DNA of 46,567 nucleotides from Marinomonas spartinae (GCF_900089775.1 NZ_FLOB01000019.1:1-46567); one strand, 5' to 3'; positions 35,407-44,059 are shown, counted from the first letter of the stretch. Numbers and translations: made by a program. The notes: generated by a model from the letters alone, not told the origin.

Positions 35407-37421
35407 TGTGTCTCTCCTGATTGAGTACTAGTGTTGGTCTTAGGGTCAACAGGGGGAACGAAACTTCTAAAGTCAATCGTTGGTGCGCCTGTTCCTTGAA
35501 TGCGGCTGTCTATAATAAGACTATTGGCATTTTTCATGCTCTTGGCGAGTTGTTGGTAATATTGTTCTCGAATAAAGGTTTTACCAGCGGAGTCATAAGC
35601 ATGCTTGTCAGCGGTAAATAGTGTTTTAGCGATGTTTGCTTGGCTAATATTTTGATGGGCCTTCGCACTGGCATCGTCTTCGAGTAGGCTTGCTTTTTGC
35701 TCGGCTTGGTTTAGATCCACCGCCGCTTTGCCTTTTTCTCTGGCTATTAAAGCTTGAACTTCGATTTGTGCGGATTGTACTTTGTGATAGGCGTTGGCAG
35801 CTTTCGCTGGTGGATGAATGGCTTCAATTGCCGTTGCAAGCAAGGTGACGCCTGAATTCAGGCGATTTAATTCACTTTGTACGGCTTTGTCTACGTCAGC
35901 CGCAAGTTGATTGCGCTGTTCGCTAAGAAGGTCATCTAAGGTGCGTCCAGCAAAATCATGAACTAATACGCGGCTTGCTGTGCGACGAATCAACATAGGC
36001 AGATTGTCTGTATTGTAGGTGGCTTTGAGTGCGTCTTCGTCAGTTAGGCCGATGCGGTAGATAAAGCGCACATCCATGTCGACAATCTGAAAACTTTGCT
36101 TGCCATCGCTACTGCTGGCGATGATCTGAGACTTTTCACTGCGATGCGTCACATCCCACAGGCGGTTCGCCGTGTATGGTGCTGGCCCTTCCGTTGGATC
36201 CGCTTGGTTGGGTATGGCTGGGGCCGTGGAGTTGTCATCGGTGCTGGCCGCTAATTCGTGTACGACACCATATTCGACATTAATAATGCGCCCAAAAGGC
36301 CATGGCAAGCTAACGTGGAGACCTGGCTTGAGTACGGCAACAGGCTTACCAAAACGCTCATAAATGCCTCGACCATTCATAGGGATTTCATGTAATCCAG
36401 ACAAGAGCCAACCCGCCAATAGAATGAACAGAAGGATCGGTAGAAAAGCGCGACGTATAAATCCAAAGGCCCAAACTTGGCGTAAATCAATGCCAAAGCG
36501 TTGATGAAGGCTTGCTTGAAAAAGTTGCATTGGCTTAGGGGGCCAACGCATCATTTCCGCAAAAAAGCTGGTGGTAAAAAGTGCGGGTTCCAACGAGTCT
36601 CGGCGTGGTGTAAAAATGACCAGAATAGCTCGAATAATCAATTCCAACCCAAGAAGGCAAGGTAATAAGCCAACCAATACGGCCAAGCGAAGTGGCCAAA
36701 TACGCTCCGCGTTAGCATAGAAAAGGCAGATCGCGGATAGCACAAACACAACAATGGCCACTCGAAGTTGTACAGCCAAGGGCAATGCTTCAGGCCATTC
36801 TTGTTTGTGTGCAGCAAGGTAGCGTTCAACGACCAGTAACGCAAAGGCTACTAATAACGCTAAACCGCCAAATAGGTAGGCATTGGCTCCCAGTGCTTTT
36901 GGTGTGGCGGATAGGTTCCAACCACTGTCAATTAAAAGAAAGGCAAAAAGTATCAGCAAGACGACCCAGGTCACGTCGATACCAATAGCGGATAATATCG
37001 GCTTAATTCGACTTTCTTTGATTCTGTCTGATAGCTGTTTGATGGGGTTGATTGTTTTTAAAACAGTTTTTCCCGTTTGCTCGGTATCGGGCTGAGGGTG
37101 AGTTGCTTCTTTTTCTGTTGAAAGTTCTTCTGGTGTAAGTTCCTCTGGAGCAATAATACGGGCGCGCCAAACCGCAATGCGCCATGCTGACTGAAAGGAG
37201 GCAAGTAGTATCAGTAAGGTTGCGGCGGCGTTGAGTTGTATCGGTATCCAGATAGAGGTTGGGGCAAACATATCGACGATAAGCCACATCAACAAAATGG
37301 CGAAAGCCAAACCTGCAAAGGCTATACAAGTACTAAAGAGTTGACGGGCATGGTTAGTGGCGAGCTGGAAGCGAGGGATAGCGGCTAATTCTTCGTCATC
37401 TGTTTTTAAGTCAACTCTCAT
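35403..37421 (-). CDS. Large polytopic membrane protein with C-terminal SPFH domain
   Basis: From the ATG at 37421 (GGAG five bases upstream) the protein has 672 residues. The N-terminal half (to about residue 330) holds roughly seven hydrophobic segments grouped in pairs (LFSTCIAFAGLAFAILLMWLI, WVVLLILFAFLLID, LFGGLALLVAFALLVV and others). Another helix (about 345-365) leads into an SPFH domain (GIYERFGKPVAVLKPGLHVSLPWPF, DMDVRFIYRIGLTD, RRTASRVLVHDFAGRTLDDLL) and a C-terminal coiled coil. This is about twice the size of HflK. A TTG at 37505 and an ATG at 37475 are alternative starts without an RBS. It heads the SPFH-ATPase operon. Confidence 0.85.
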   Translation of the reverse strand: MRVDLKTDDEELAAIPRFQLATNHARQLFSTCIAFAGLAFAILLMWLIVDMFAPTSIWIPIQLNAAATLLILLASFQSAWRIAVWRARIIAPEELTPEELSTEKEATHPQPDTEQTGKTVLKTINPIKQLSDRIKESRIKPILSAIGIDVTWVVLLILFAFLLIDSGWNLSATPKALGANAYLFGGLALLVAFALLVVERYLAAHKQEWPEALPLAVQLRVAIVVFVLSAICLFYANAERIWPLRLAVLVGLLPCLLGLELIIRAILVIFTPRRDSLEPALFTTSFFAEMMRWPPKPMQLFQASLHQRFGIDLRQVWAFGFIRRAFLPILLFILLAGWLLSGLHEIPMNGRGIYERFGKPVAVLKPGLHVSLPWPFGRIINVEYGVVHELAASTDDNSTAPAIPNQADPTEGPAPYTANRLWDVTHRSEKSQIIASSSDGKQSFQIVDMDVRFIYRIGLTDEDALKATYNTDNLPMLIRRTASRVLVHDFAGRTLDDLLSEQRNQLAADVDKAVQSELNRLNSGVTLLATAIEAIHPPAKAANAYHKVQSAQIEVQALIAREKGKAAVDLNQAEQKASLLEDDASAKAHQNISQANIAKTLFTADKHAYDSAGKTFIREQYYQQLAKSMKNANSLIIDSRIQGTGAPTIDFRSFVPPVDPKTNTSTQSGETH

Positions 37422-37666
37422 TAACGCTCCAAGGGTGAGTTGTTTGGCATCGGGCAGGGCAAAATTACTCCTCATTCTATAATAAAATAATAAGATTGCA
37501 CCCAACTCTTACGGTTATGTCTACTTTATGGATAAGTTTCCCTTTTTATTCACTGAATGTAAGGATTTTGCATATTTGTTTGTAAAAAGTGGGTCTCAGG
37601 GTTAAAAATCATCTATGCTAGGGTTAACTTATTGTATTAACTGATTATTTTAGAGGCGTTTATACT

Positions 37667-38344
37667 ATGGCCGATACACAAATTCCTCGTTACCAATGGG
37701 TGCTATTAGCCGGATTGCTTTTGTGTTTTATTGCCTTGGCTGTCATCGCCAATACAGCTCACATTCCGGAGTTTGATCGGCGCATATTTTTAGCGCTTCG
37801 TGACCCAATGGACAGTACAAAAGAATGGGGGCCGACTTGGTTAGCCGAATTGATGAGGGATATTACTGCCCTAGGGAGTAATTGGATTTTGCTGTTTTTC
37901 TGCTTTGTTTATGCCGTCTTTTTATGCTTGATTCAAAGGCCATATTTAGCAAAATATTTGTTGCTGACTGTGATTGTGGGGATGCTCGTAAGTTTATTGT
38001 TGAAATTAGGGTTTGATCGTCCTCGTCCTTCTATCATCCCCCATGGGGTTCGGGTTTATACCAGCAGTTTTCCTTCTGGTCATGGTATGTCGTCGTCCTT
38101 TGTCTGGTTAACCTTGGCACTGGTGGCGACTTGGCATACAGATAACGTTAAGGCTAAGCGGTTTCTAGTCGGAGTGGCTTTGTTGACGACTCTTATGGTG
38201 TCGTTCAGTCGCGTCTATCTTGGTGTTCATTGGCCAACCGATGTGTTGGCTGGAATGGCGGTTGGGTTATTTTGGGCATTACTTTGTTATCGTTTAGCGC
38301 GTTATGGTCAGGCGCATTACTGTCAAGATAAGTCGCAGTTTTAG
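37667..38344 (+). CDS. PAP2-family membrane phosphatase
   Basis: The 225-residue protein has about six membrane helices and the three-part phosphatase motif: KLGFDRPRP (motif 1), PSGH (motif 2) and SRVYLGVHWPTDV (motif 3). Such enzymes dephosphorylate undecaprenyl pyrophosphate, phosphatidylglycerophosphate or phosphatidic acid on the periplasmic face; PgpB is the closest general type, but the substrate is not decided here. It is divergent from the SPFH-ATPase operon and stands alone. Confidence 0.9.
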   Translation: MADTQIPRYQWVLLAGLLLCFIALAVIANTAHIPEFDRRIFLALRDPMDSTKEWGPTWLAELMRDITALGSNWILLFFCFVYAVFLCLIQRPYLAKYLLLTVIVGMLVSLLLKLGFDRPRPSIIPHGVRVYTSSFPSGHGMSSSFVWLTLALVATWHTDNVKAKRFLVGVALLTTLMVSFSRVYLGVHWPTDVLAGMAVGLFWALLCYRLARYGQAHYCQDKSQF

Positions 38345-38542
38345 TGCGAGCGATGCATATTTAGTTGATAGTTGCATCTGTCTTGGCTTTTTCTCTTGCT
38401 ATGAAGATAACTCGTCAAGATCTCAGACTATCTTATGGCTAATGGGGAAAGAGACTTTCTTTAGCTTTGGCTGACATATCCTTGCGGTTTTCAGTGCTAG
38501 CATGAAATCTCTTAATTCATTATAGCAGCAAGGAAAATTGTG

Positions 38543-38683
38543 ATGGCTCGTTTAATTAGAAAACTAGTAAATGCACACTTTTTTAACCGTCATTCTAATC
38601 AAACCCCAGAAAAATCGATCGTGGTTTTTGATATGGATGAATATGAGTGGAAGGGCTGGGATGCCTGGGTTGAAGTCAAATAA
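38543..38683 (+). CDS. Small 46-residue protein of unknown function
   Basis: The ORF has an ATG at 38543, AAGGA nine bases before it, and a stop at 38681. The peptide has a basic N-terminus (MARLIRKLVNAHFFNRHS) and an acidic, Trp-rich C-terminus (DMDEYEWKGWDAWVEVK). The good RBS and the charge-segregated composition speak for a real gene; I do not recognise the family. It lies after the PAP2 gene with about 200 bases between, so it probably has its own promoter. Confidence 0.6.
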   Translation: MARLIRKLVNAHFFNRHSNQTPEKSIVVFDMDEYEWKGWDAWVEVK

Positions 38684-38815
38684 TAAAGTTTAATGTCCGG
38701 AAAAATTGTATAGGAGGGCATGGCCTTTACGGAGTGTTCGTGGCATTGACTCAGGTACAGTTGTTCTTTCAGGAGTGGATGCGTAGCGTAGTAGGAGTGA
38801 GTATGGCGTTATTTC

Positions 38816-38856
38816 AAAAAGGCGAAAACAGAGAAATCAGTGTTTTCGCCTTTTTT
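38816..38856. terminator. Bidirectional terminator before the sigma-54 regulator's 3' end
   Basis: Perfect 15-bp arms (38816-38830 and 38841-38855) with a 10-nt loop; A5 before and T6 after allow it to work in both directions. It separates the small gene from the convergent regulator gene. Confidence 0.9.
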
Positions 38857-38886
38857 GTTTCTGCTTTTTCTTGTCGACATCCCTGT

Positions 38887-40659
38887 TTATGGGACGACTT
38901 TTTTCAGTCGGTAAGCCAACTGCGCTCTTGTTAAACCAAGGGAGCGTGCCGCCGCAGCCATATTGCCATGCGCGGTATCCATCGCTTCATGTAGCAGCCG
39001 CTCTTCCAGTTTGTTAATAGAAAACTGCTCATCCTCATTGCTTTGTTTTAGTTGCTCTAGGAGCGAGTCGGAGGCATCTGAGCTGTCTTGCTGTACCTTG
39101 GAGGTCAGTTCTCCTTGCTGATTGATCCAAAATGTTGATTGTTTAGTGAGATTTTCAGTTCTAAAAAAGTGGTGTGTTTCGATCTTTTCGTGGTCATTTG
39201 CTCCAATAACACCGCGTTCAACCAAATTCTGCAGTTCTCGAATATTCCCAGGGAAGTCATAATTGTAGAGTGCCTGTAGGGCTTTTATACTGATGCCTTG
39301 GAGTTCCCGCCCATGTAATTGGCAATAATGTTCGTAATAGTGGTTGACCAATAAAGGAATATCGTCGCGGCGTTCACGTAGTGGGGGTAGGGGAATAGGG
39401 TAGACATTTAGGCGATAATAAAGGTCTTCACGAAACTCACCTTTGGCAACTTTGTCTTTTAGGTTATCGTTGGTGGCGGCCACAATTCTCACATCAACTT
39501 TGATGGCTTTAGTGCCCCCCACGCGCTCGATTTCTTTTTCCTGTAGTGCCCGTAATAATTTGCTTTGTCCGACAAGACTGAGAGTTCCAATTTCATCTAG
39601 GAAAATAGTACCACCCTGAGCGCGTTCAAATCGGCCGGGGCGACTGTGAGATGCTCCTGTATAGGCCCCACGTTCGACACCAAATAATTCTGATTCCAAT
39701 AGGTTTTCAGGAATAGCCGCACAGTTAAAGGCGATAAAGGGGCTATTTTCTCGTGGACTTAATTGGTGAAGAAGTGAGGCGAATAGCTCTTTGCCCACAC
39801 CTGATTCCCCAGTTAATAACACCGTAGCAGATGTTTTAGCGACTCTGGTAATGGCTTGAGTGGCTGCTTTAAATGCAGAAGAGGCACCAATCGTAATAGG
39901 GCGATTAGTTTGGTCGGTTTGTTTCTTTGGTGTGGCATCTTGATTTTGGTTATGGTTGGCAGGTAAAGGACATACTTGTTTTGCAAGGTAATAAAGATCC
40001 TCTGAGGCGTCAGGCCAGAGATCCGCTGTTTTCGCAACGACTTTGCATGCTGCATGGCCCATGGATCGACATTCTACTTCGCGAAAAATGACCATATTAC
40101 CAACAAGAGTGCTGACGTAGCCCATGGCATAGCCCAATTCTAGCCAACAAGCAGGGTCGGCGCCTACACCATAGGCGTTAATATGAGCATCATCTTCGCT
40201 GCTGTGGTGCCAAAGAAACTCGCCTTCATAACGACCTGTTTCTATATCAAATTCAAAATAAATGGTTTCGACTTTAACGATGCCTTCTAGAGCATGAAGC
40301 TGAATGCCTGCTCCAAAAATAGAGGTGATTTCAGCATCTGGCCAGCGTGATTTCACTAGATTAGCATCGCGCTTTCCTGATTCAAAGCCTGTTCGAGTTA
40401 ATACGCCTCGTGCTCCCTCTAGACCTAGGGAATCGATAAGCTCTCTTCTTAATGTGGCAAGGGAAGCATTATGGATGAGTAGCATGCGCTCGTCGTTTAG
40501 CCAGATTCGACCATCCCCAGGGGAAAAACAAAGGCACTCGGTTAGTTCTTCTAATGTAGGAGATTCTTGCTTATTAAGCTGAGATGAATCGCCTTTGAGT
40601 AATACGTTAGCGTTGATGCGTGACATATCGGCTAGAGAAATACGGTGAGGCATTGTCAT
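38887..40659 (-). CDS. Sigma-54-dependent activator of the XylR/DmpR/MopR type
   Basis: The 590-residue protein has an N-terminal aromatic-sensor domain with V4R region (about 10-215), a linker, an AAA+ domain (about 245-480: [14 protein letters not shown] loop, FLDEIGTL) and a Fis-type HTH at the C-terminus ([19 protein letters not shown]). His122, Trp150, Cys171, Glu194, Cys197 and Cys205 sit at a constant offset of 16 from the phenol-pocket and zinc residues I recall for MopR (106, 134, 155, 178, 181, 189), so ligand binding and the zinc site look intact. I chose ATG 40659 for its AGGAAA RBS. It probably binds the sites at 40722-40771 and activates the divergent calA promoter, while repressing itself. 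Confidence 0.9.
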   Translation of the reverse strand: MTMPHRISLADMSRINANVLLKGDSSQLNKQESPTLEELTECLCFSPGDGRIWLNDERMLLIHNASLATLRRELIDSLGLEGARGVLTRTGFESGKRDANLVKSRWPDAEITSIFGAGIQLHALEGIVKVETIYFEFDIETGRYEGEFLWHHSSEDDAHINAYGVGADPACWLELGYAMGYVSTLVGNMVIFREVECRSMGHAACKVVAKTADLWPDASEDLYYLAKQVCPLPANHNQNQDATPKKQTDQTNRPITIGASSAFKAATQAITRVAKTSATVLLTGESGVGKELFASLLHQLSPRENSPFIAFNCAAIPENLLESELFGVERGAYTGASHSRPGRFERAQGGTIFLDEIGTLSLVGQSKLLRALQEKEIERVGGTKAIKVDVRIVAATNDNLKDKVAKGEFREDLYYRLNVYPIPLPPLRERRDDIPLLVNHYYEHYCQLHGRELQGISIKALQALYNYDFPGNIRELQNLVERGVIGANDHEKIETHHFFRTENLTKQSTFWINQQGELTSKVQQDSSDASDSLLEQLKQSNEDEQFSINKLEERLLHEAMDTAHGNMAAAARSLGLTRAQLAYRLKKVVP

Positions 40660-40721
40660 TATTATTTTCCTCATTGGTCGTTTAGTTATCTGCTTTATTG
40701 TTATACATCCAAACTATTTAT

Positions 40722-40771
40722 TTGATCAACTGATCTGTTATCTTTTTTTATAAAATTGATCATTTGAGCAA
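40722..40771. promoter_or_regulatory. Two XylR/DmpR-type enhancer (UAS) sites
   Basis: Site 1, TTGATCAACTGATCTG (40722-40737), and site 2, TTGATCATTTGAGCAA (40756-40771), resemble the XylR enhancer consensus TTGANCAATTGATCAA; site 2 is a near-perfect palindrome. Their starts are 34 bp apart, about three helix turns, and they lie 120-170 bp upstream of the -24 element, as usual for this activator class. They are also 63-112 bp upstream of the regulator's own start. Confidence 0.8.
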
Positions 40772-40839
40772 TCTAAATGAATGGCTTTTTCACCTGAGGC
40801 GGTAAGGGAAAAAATACAATGAAATGAAAAGTCTATAAA

Positions 40840-40852
40840 AATCATTTTGTTA
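40840..40852 (+). promoter_or_regulatory. IHF-like site
   Basis: AATCATTTTGTTA agrees with the IHF consensus WATCAANNNNTTR at all but one position. It is in AT-rich DNA between the enhancer sites and the -24/-12 promoter, where IHF is expected to bend the DNA. Confidence 0.5.
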
Positions 40853-40891
40853 TGAGGTTTTTTTATCTTTAGGGAGACGGTGAAAGAAAAG

Positions 40892-40907
40892 TGGTACGTT
40901 CTATGCA
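40892..40907 (+). promoter_or_regulatory. Sigma-54 (-24/-12) promoter of the calA operon
   Basis: TGGTACGTTCTATGCA matches the consensus TGGCAC-N5-TTGCW with the invariant GG and GC at the correct spacing and only two mismatches. It points toward calA, whose start codon is 350 bases downstream. Confidence 0.85.
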
Positions 40908-40941
40908 ATTTTTATGAACAGTTAATGACAGGAGACTAATA

Positions 40942-41196
40942 ATGATAAGAAACTCTCTTTCTCTTGGCTTTCTTTGTTTGCGGTTTGGTCAATCCATCTC
41001 TATCTCAGAGCACCCTAATGAGGTTCTGGAAGAAAGGGGAGTAGAACGAAGAGGGCGCATTGTTTTCTTACATTGTTTTATGTTTCTTCTAGTCGAGGCG
41101 GTTAATCCGTCTCTAAATAGTTTTTCAGGTTTACGTCCATTATCGTTTTTTCGATGTTTTGTTCTGGGCCTTTCCCTCCCTGAGAGCAAGCTCTAA
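40942..41196 (+). CDS. Possible small ORF in the calA leader (84 codons)
   Basis: The ORF begins with ATG at 40942, about nine bases after CAGGAGAC, a good RBS, and about 35 bases after the sigma-54 promoter, so the message would be translated here first. The peptide has hydrophobic and basic patches (SLGLFLCLRFG-like start, FLHCFMFLLVEAV) and matches no family I know. It could be a leader peptide, a remnant gene or a chance ORF; the last is quite possible. Confidence 0.35.
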   Translation: MIRNSLSLGFLCLRFGQSISISEHPNEVLEERGVERRGRIVFLHCFMFLLVEAVNPSLNSFSGLRPLSFFRCFVLGLSLPESKL

Positions 41197-41256
41197 AAGG
41201 CTATTTTGGACGTATTTTGTTTTTCATATAACAACAATAATAGAAGCGAGAAAAAA

Positions 41257-42024
41257 ATGAGACTGTTAGGTAAGACCTTAGTGGTTACAGGTGTTTCGTC
41301 AGGAATCGGGGCGGATGTTGCTCGTCTTGCGAGTTTCCATGGTGCGAAAGTGATTGGTATTGACCGAAATGAGCCAAGCCTCACCTTAGATGGTTTTATT
41401 CAATTGGATTTAACAGATATACATGCAATCGACAAAGCCGTCACGTCTTTACCTGTTGGTATTGATGGCTTGTGTAATATTGCAGGAGTGCCTGGAACCG
41501 CTTCTATAGAGTTGGTGAGTCGAGTGAATTATTTAGGACTACGCCATTTGAGTCAGTCAATATTGCCCAAAATGAATGATGGTGCCGCCATTGTTAATGT
41601 GTCATCAATTTTAGGGCGCGATTGGCCAGAGCGGTTAGAGGCACACAAAGCGCTGGCGTCTCAAGCGACTTTTCAAGACGGTGTCAACTGGTTAGAGGCA
41701 CACCCTGTACCACAAGAAACCTGTTATCAGTACTTTAAAGAAGCATTAATTGTCTGGAGCACAGAAAAGGCCTTCGCTTGGTTTCGAGATCATGGCGTGC
41801 GCTTAAATTGTGTGGCACCAGGTCCTGTCTTTACCCCGATTCTAGGGGACTTTGTCAGTATGTTGGGTGAAGAGCGAGTACAAGAAGACGCTGCGCGTAT
41901 GAAACGCCCTGCCTATTCCGATGAAGTCGCAGAAGTCATCGCTTTCTTATGTTCAGATGCCGCACGTTGGGTATGTGGTGCCAATATTCCTGTCGATGGA
42001 GGATTGGAGTCTACTTATTTATAA
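41257..42024 (+). CDS. calA: Coniferyl-alcohol dehydrogenase (short-chain dehydrogenase)
   Basis: The 255-residue protein is a classical SDR: cofactor motif TGVSSGIG near residues 10-17, CNIAGVPGTA, catalytic Ser in VNVSSILG and Tyr-x3-Lys in CYQYFKEALI. The segments RNEPSLTLDGF, DGLCNIAGVPGTA, APGPVFTPIL and IPVDGGLESTYL match my memory of CalA of Pseudomonas sp. HR199, which oxidises coniferyl alcohol to coniferyl aldehyde with NAD(P). It sits divergent to a phenol-type sigma-54 activator and upstream of an aromatic-pathway transporter, which supports a role in phenylpropanoid breakdown. The start at 41257 is chosen from family alignment; the RBS (GAAGCGAG) is weak. Confidence 0.88.
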   Translation: MRLLGKTLVVTGVSSGIGADVARLASFHGAKVIGIDRNEPSLTLDGFIQLDLTDIHAIDKAVTSLPVGIDGLCNIAGVPGTASIELVSRVNYLGLRHLSQSILPKMNDGAAIVNVSSILGRDWPERLEAHKALASQATFQDGVNWLEAHPVPQETCYQYFKEALIVWSTEKAFAWFRDHGVRLNCVAPGPVFTPILGDFVSMLGEERVQEDAARMKRPAYSDEVAEVIAFLCSDAARWVCGANIPVDGGLESTYL

Positions 42025-42124
42025 AGACGGTGAGGCCAGATCACAGGCTCAATGAGAGCTAGTTTGGGATGGTCTTATTTTTAATAATCTTGTATCAAAA
42101 ATAAAAATAAAAGGTGGTAATAAA

Positions 42125-43045
42125 ATGGCACTTAAAAAAACAGGACTTGCCTGTGGTATCGCGTTGGCTTCTTTTTCTGCAATGGCTTACGATCTGCCTG
42201 GGGGGAATATGGGGGACTCTAGCTTTTACGATGGTGCACCTGCGCCAAATGGCCCAGGTTGGTATTTTTTAGAGTACTTACAATCGATTCGTGCAGATAC
42301 CTTAAAAGGTAATAATGGGAAAGATTTGCCCGTAGCGAATCCAAAAACCGATATGTTTGTTCCCCTTTCTCAGATTATTTATGTATCTCATAAAAAGTGG
42401 GGGAATATTACTCCAGGTTGGACAGCCTTACTGCCATGGATTGCTAAAGCTGACAATGGATCATCCCCATCACAAACAGGTATTGGTGATCTGACGTTGG
42501 GCGGTTTCTTACAATTTGATCCTATTATGGGAGAAAATGGGCCTAAGTTCTCGCAACGTGTTGAATTGGATATTACCGGACCGACCGGTCAATATGATAA
42601 AGATAAAATTGTCAATCCAGGTAGCCATGCTTGGAGTGTTGAACCTTATTACGCTTTTACTTATTGGGTCACCCCAAAATGGACCACTTCTGCTCGTTTT
42701 ATGTATTTGTGGAATAGCAAAAATAATGATCCAAATTTTTCTACTGGTGCCAGTAGTAGCATTCAGGCAGGTCAGGCGTTTCACATGAACTTTGCGACGG
42801 CTTATGCCGTTAGTAAAACGGTGAGCATCGGGATTAATGGCTATATGTTAAAGCAGGTAACAAATACCAAAATAGATGGTCGTAGTGTGTCGGGCCGTAA
42901 AGAAAAAGTTTGGGCGATTGGTCCTGGCGCTTTGTTCTCGATAGGTAAAGATGACTCCATTACAGCCAACGTTTACTTTGAACAAGATGCCCATAACCGT
43001 GCGGAGGGAAATCGCTATATATTGCGCTACGCCCATTACTTCTAA
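42125..43045 (+). CDS. Phenol_MetA_deg-type outer-membrane transporter
   Basis: The 306-residue protein has a signal peptide (cleavage after SAMA near residue 20) and alternating beta-strand sequence with Gly, Tyr and Trp, such as GIGDLTLGGFLQFDP, AWSVEPYYAFTYWVTPKWTTSARF and NVYFEQDAHNRAEGNRYILRYAHYF, ending with an aromatic residue as outer-membrane barrels do. It resembles the family named after meta-pathway phenol degradation genes (SphA/MetA), thought to let aromatic substrates through the outer membrane. AAAGGTGG precedes the ATG. It follows calA by 100 bases and probably shares its promoter. Confidence 0.85.
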   Translation: MALKKTGLACGIALASFSAMAYDLPGGNMGDSSFYDGAPAPNGPGWYFLEYLQSIRADTLKGNNGKDLPVANPKTDMFVPLSQIIYVSHKKWGNITPGWTALLPWIAKADNGSSPSQTGIGDLTLGGFLQFDPIMGENGPKFSQRVELDITGPTGQYDKDKIVNPGSHAWSVEPYYAFTYWVTPKWTTSARFMYLWNSKNNDPNFSTGASSSIQAGQAFHMNFATAYAVSKTVSIGINGYMLKQVTNTKIDGRSVSGRKEKVWAIGPGALFSIGKDDSITANVYFEQDAHNRAEGNRYILRYAHYF

Positions 43046-43095
43046 TCGCTGCTAAGCCCAATAGGCAAGGGCTTTGTTAAAGCATCACTCAAAAT

Positions 43096-43129
43096 AAAAA
43101 ACGGTTCTATACTAGTAGGGCCGTTTTTT
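43096..43129 (+). terminator. Terminator after the calA operon
   Basis: Arms AAAAAACGG (43096-43104) and CCGTTTTTT (43121-43129) around a 16-nt loop that can pair further. It is AT-rich in the lower stem but ends in a T run and is well placed after the transporter gene. Confidence 0.7.
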
Positions 43130-43339
43130 ATGCTCGCAATGTGAGGGGGGAGGACTCAGAAAATGACAATAAGATTGTCAACAAAAAGAAAAAATGATTA
43201 GAGAACAAAGTATATTCGCATCTTCTTAAAATATGCGCTAGTCTGTAAGCACGATTTACCTCTATCGCTATGACATGGTATTGAATCGTTAGTGGCGTTG
43301 AATATTAGTATCATTTCTGAATCCAAAGGAGAGTATAGA

Positions 43340-43645
43340 ATGGCTACAACAACCAAAAGTACGACCCAATCCAAAGCACATGAGAAAGTGGATGAAGCAG
43401 CAGAGGCAGCGCATAAAGGGGTAGACAGTGCTGCGCAAGCGAAAGAACAGAGCCAAGAACGAATCGAAGAGGTTGCTCAGCAAATTAGTGAGCAAGCCCA
43501 TAAAATTGCGGATACCGCGAAAAATCAATCTGAAAAAGTTACTTCTGCCATTGGTGAATACGCCAAAGAGCATCCCGTTAAGACCATAGGCATTGCTTTT
43601 TTAGCGGGTGCCTTAGCCGCAAGCTTCTTATGTAAGCGTAAATAG
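43340..43645 (+). CDS. DUF883/YqjD-like ribosome- or membrane-associated protein
   Basis: From the ATG at 43340 (AGGAG upstream) the 101-residue protein is Ala/Gln/Lys/Glu-rich and helical (EKVDEAAEAAHKGVDSAAQAKEQSQERIEEVAQQI), with a C-terminal membrane anchor in the family pattern EYAKEHPVKTIGIAFLAGALAASFL. E. coli YqjD and ElaB, of this family, bind ribosomes at the membrane in stationary phase. It is the first of three adjacent genes, as yqjD is in E. coli. Confidence 0.85.
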   Translation: MATTTKSTTQSKAHEKVDEAAEAAHKGVDSAAQAKEQSQERIEEVAQQISEQAHKIADTAKNQSEKVTSAIGEYAKEHPVKTIGIAFLAGALAASFLCKRK

Positions 43646-43678
43646 CACCAGAGTTTATCACAAGGGCGACGACTATAA

Positions 43679-44056
43679 ATGGAGACATCATCGCACTCAG
43701 ATTCAGACAAAGAGACTGCGGACTTATCCGTCGTCCTGAATGATCACAAACATTGGTTCAAGAGTGTGTTAGGGCTGGGAGCCTTGGAGGCCAAGTTGTG
43801 GGTGGCTTCCGGTGCTCAGCTCCTTGCTCTAATGTGTGGTGTGATTTTCTTATTATTGACAACCTGGTTGTTAATCATCGCGACGAGCGCCGTGATTGCT
43901 TGGAGTTATGGTTTTTCTTTGGTTGGCATTTTGGCAACCGCTACATTGGTAACCTTTGTCAGTGCGATGGTTTTGTTGTATTTGGTAAGACGTACGTTAA
44001 AAAACATGGGTTTTACACGTACTTTAGATGCCATTATTCCATCTCAAGAGGAGTAA
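43679..44056 (+). CDS. YqjE/phage-holin-3-6-like membrane protein
   Basis: The 125-residue protein has two membrane helices (about 50-75 and 82-105: LLALMCGVIFLLLTTWLLII and FSLVGILATATLVTFVSAMVLLYLV) flanked by charged ends. Size and topology fit the DUF1469/YqjE family. It lies 33 bases after the DUF883 gene, with the third gene four bases downstream. Function unknown; despite the family name there is no sign of phage origin. Confidence 0.75.
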   Translation: METSSHSDSDKETADLSVVLNDHKHWFKSVLGLGALEAKLWVASGAQLLALMCGVIFLLLTTWLLIIATSAVIAWSYGFSLVGILATATLVTFVSAMVLLYLVRRTLKNMGFTRTLDAIIPSQEE

Positions 44057-44059
44057 ATC

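Noticed and set aside
38734..38934. 66-codon plus-strand ORF after the small gene
   Set aside because: It reads through a strong terminator and into the antisense of the regulator's end, so it is unlikely to be a gene.
43292..43339. Longer N-terminus of the DUF883 protein
   Set aside because: The ATG at 43340 has an AGGAG at proper spacing and gives the usual family N-terminus; the upstream ATG has no RBS.
43679..44056. Holin-like protein considered as a prophage remnant
   Set aside because: The neighbours match the chromosomal yqjD-yqjE arrangement and no other phage gene is near.
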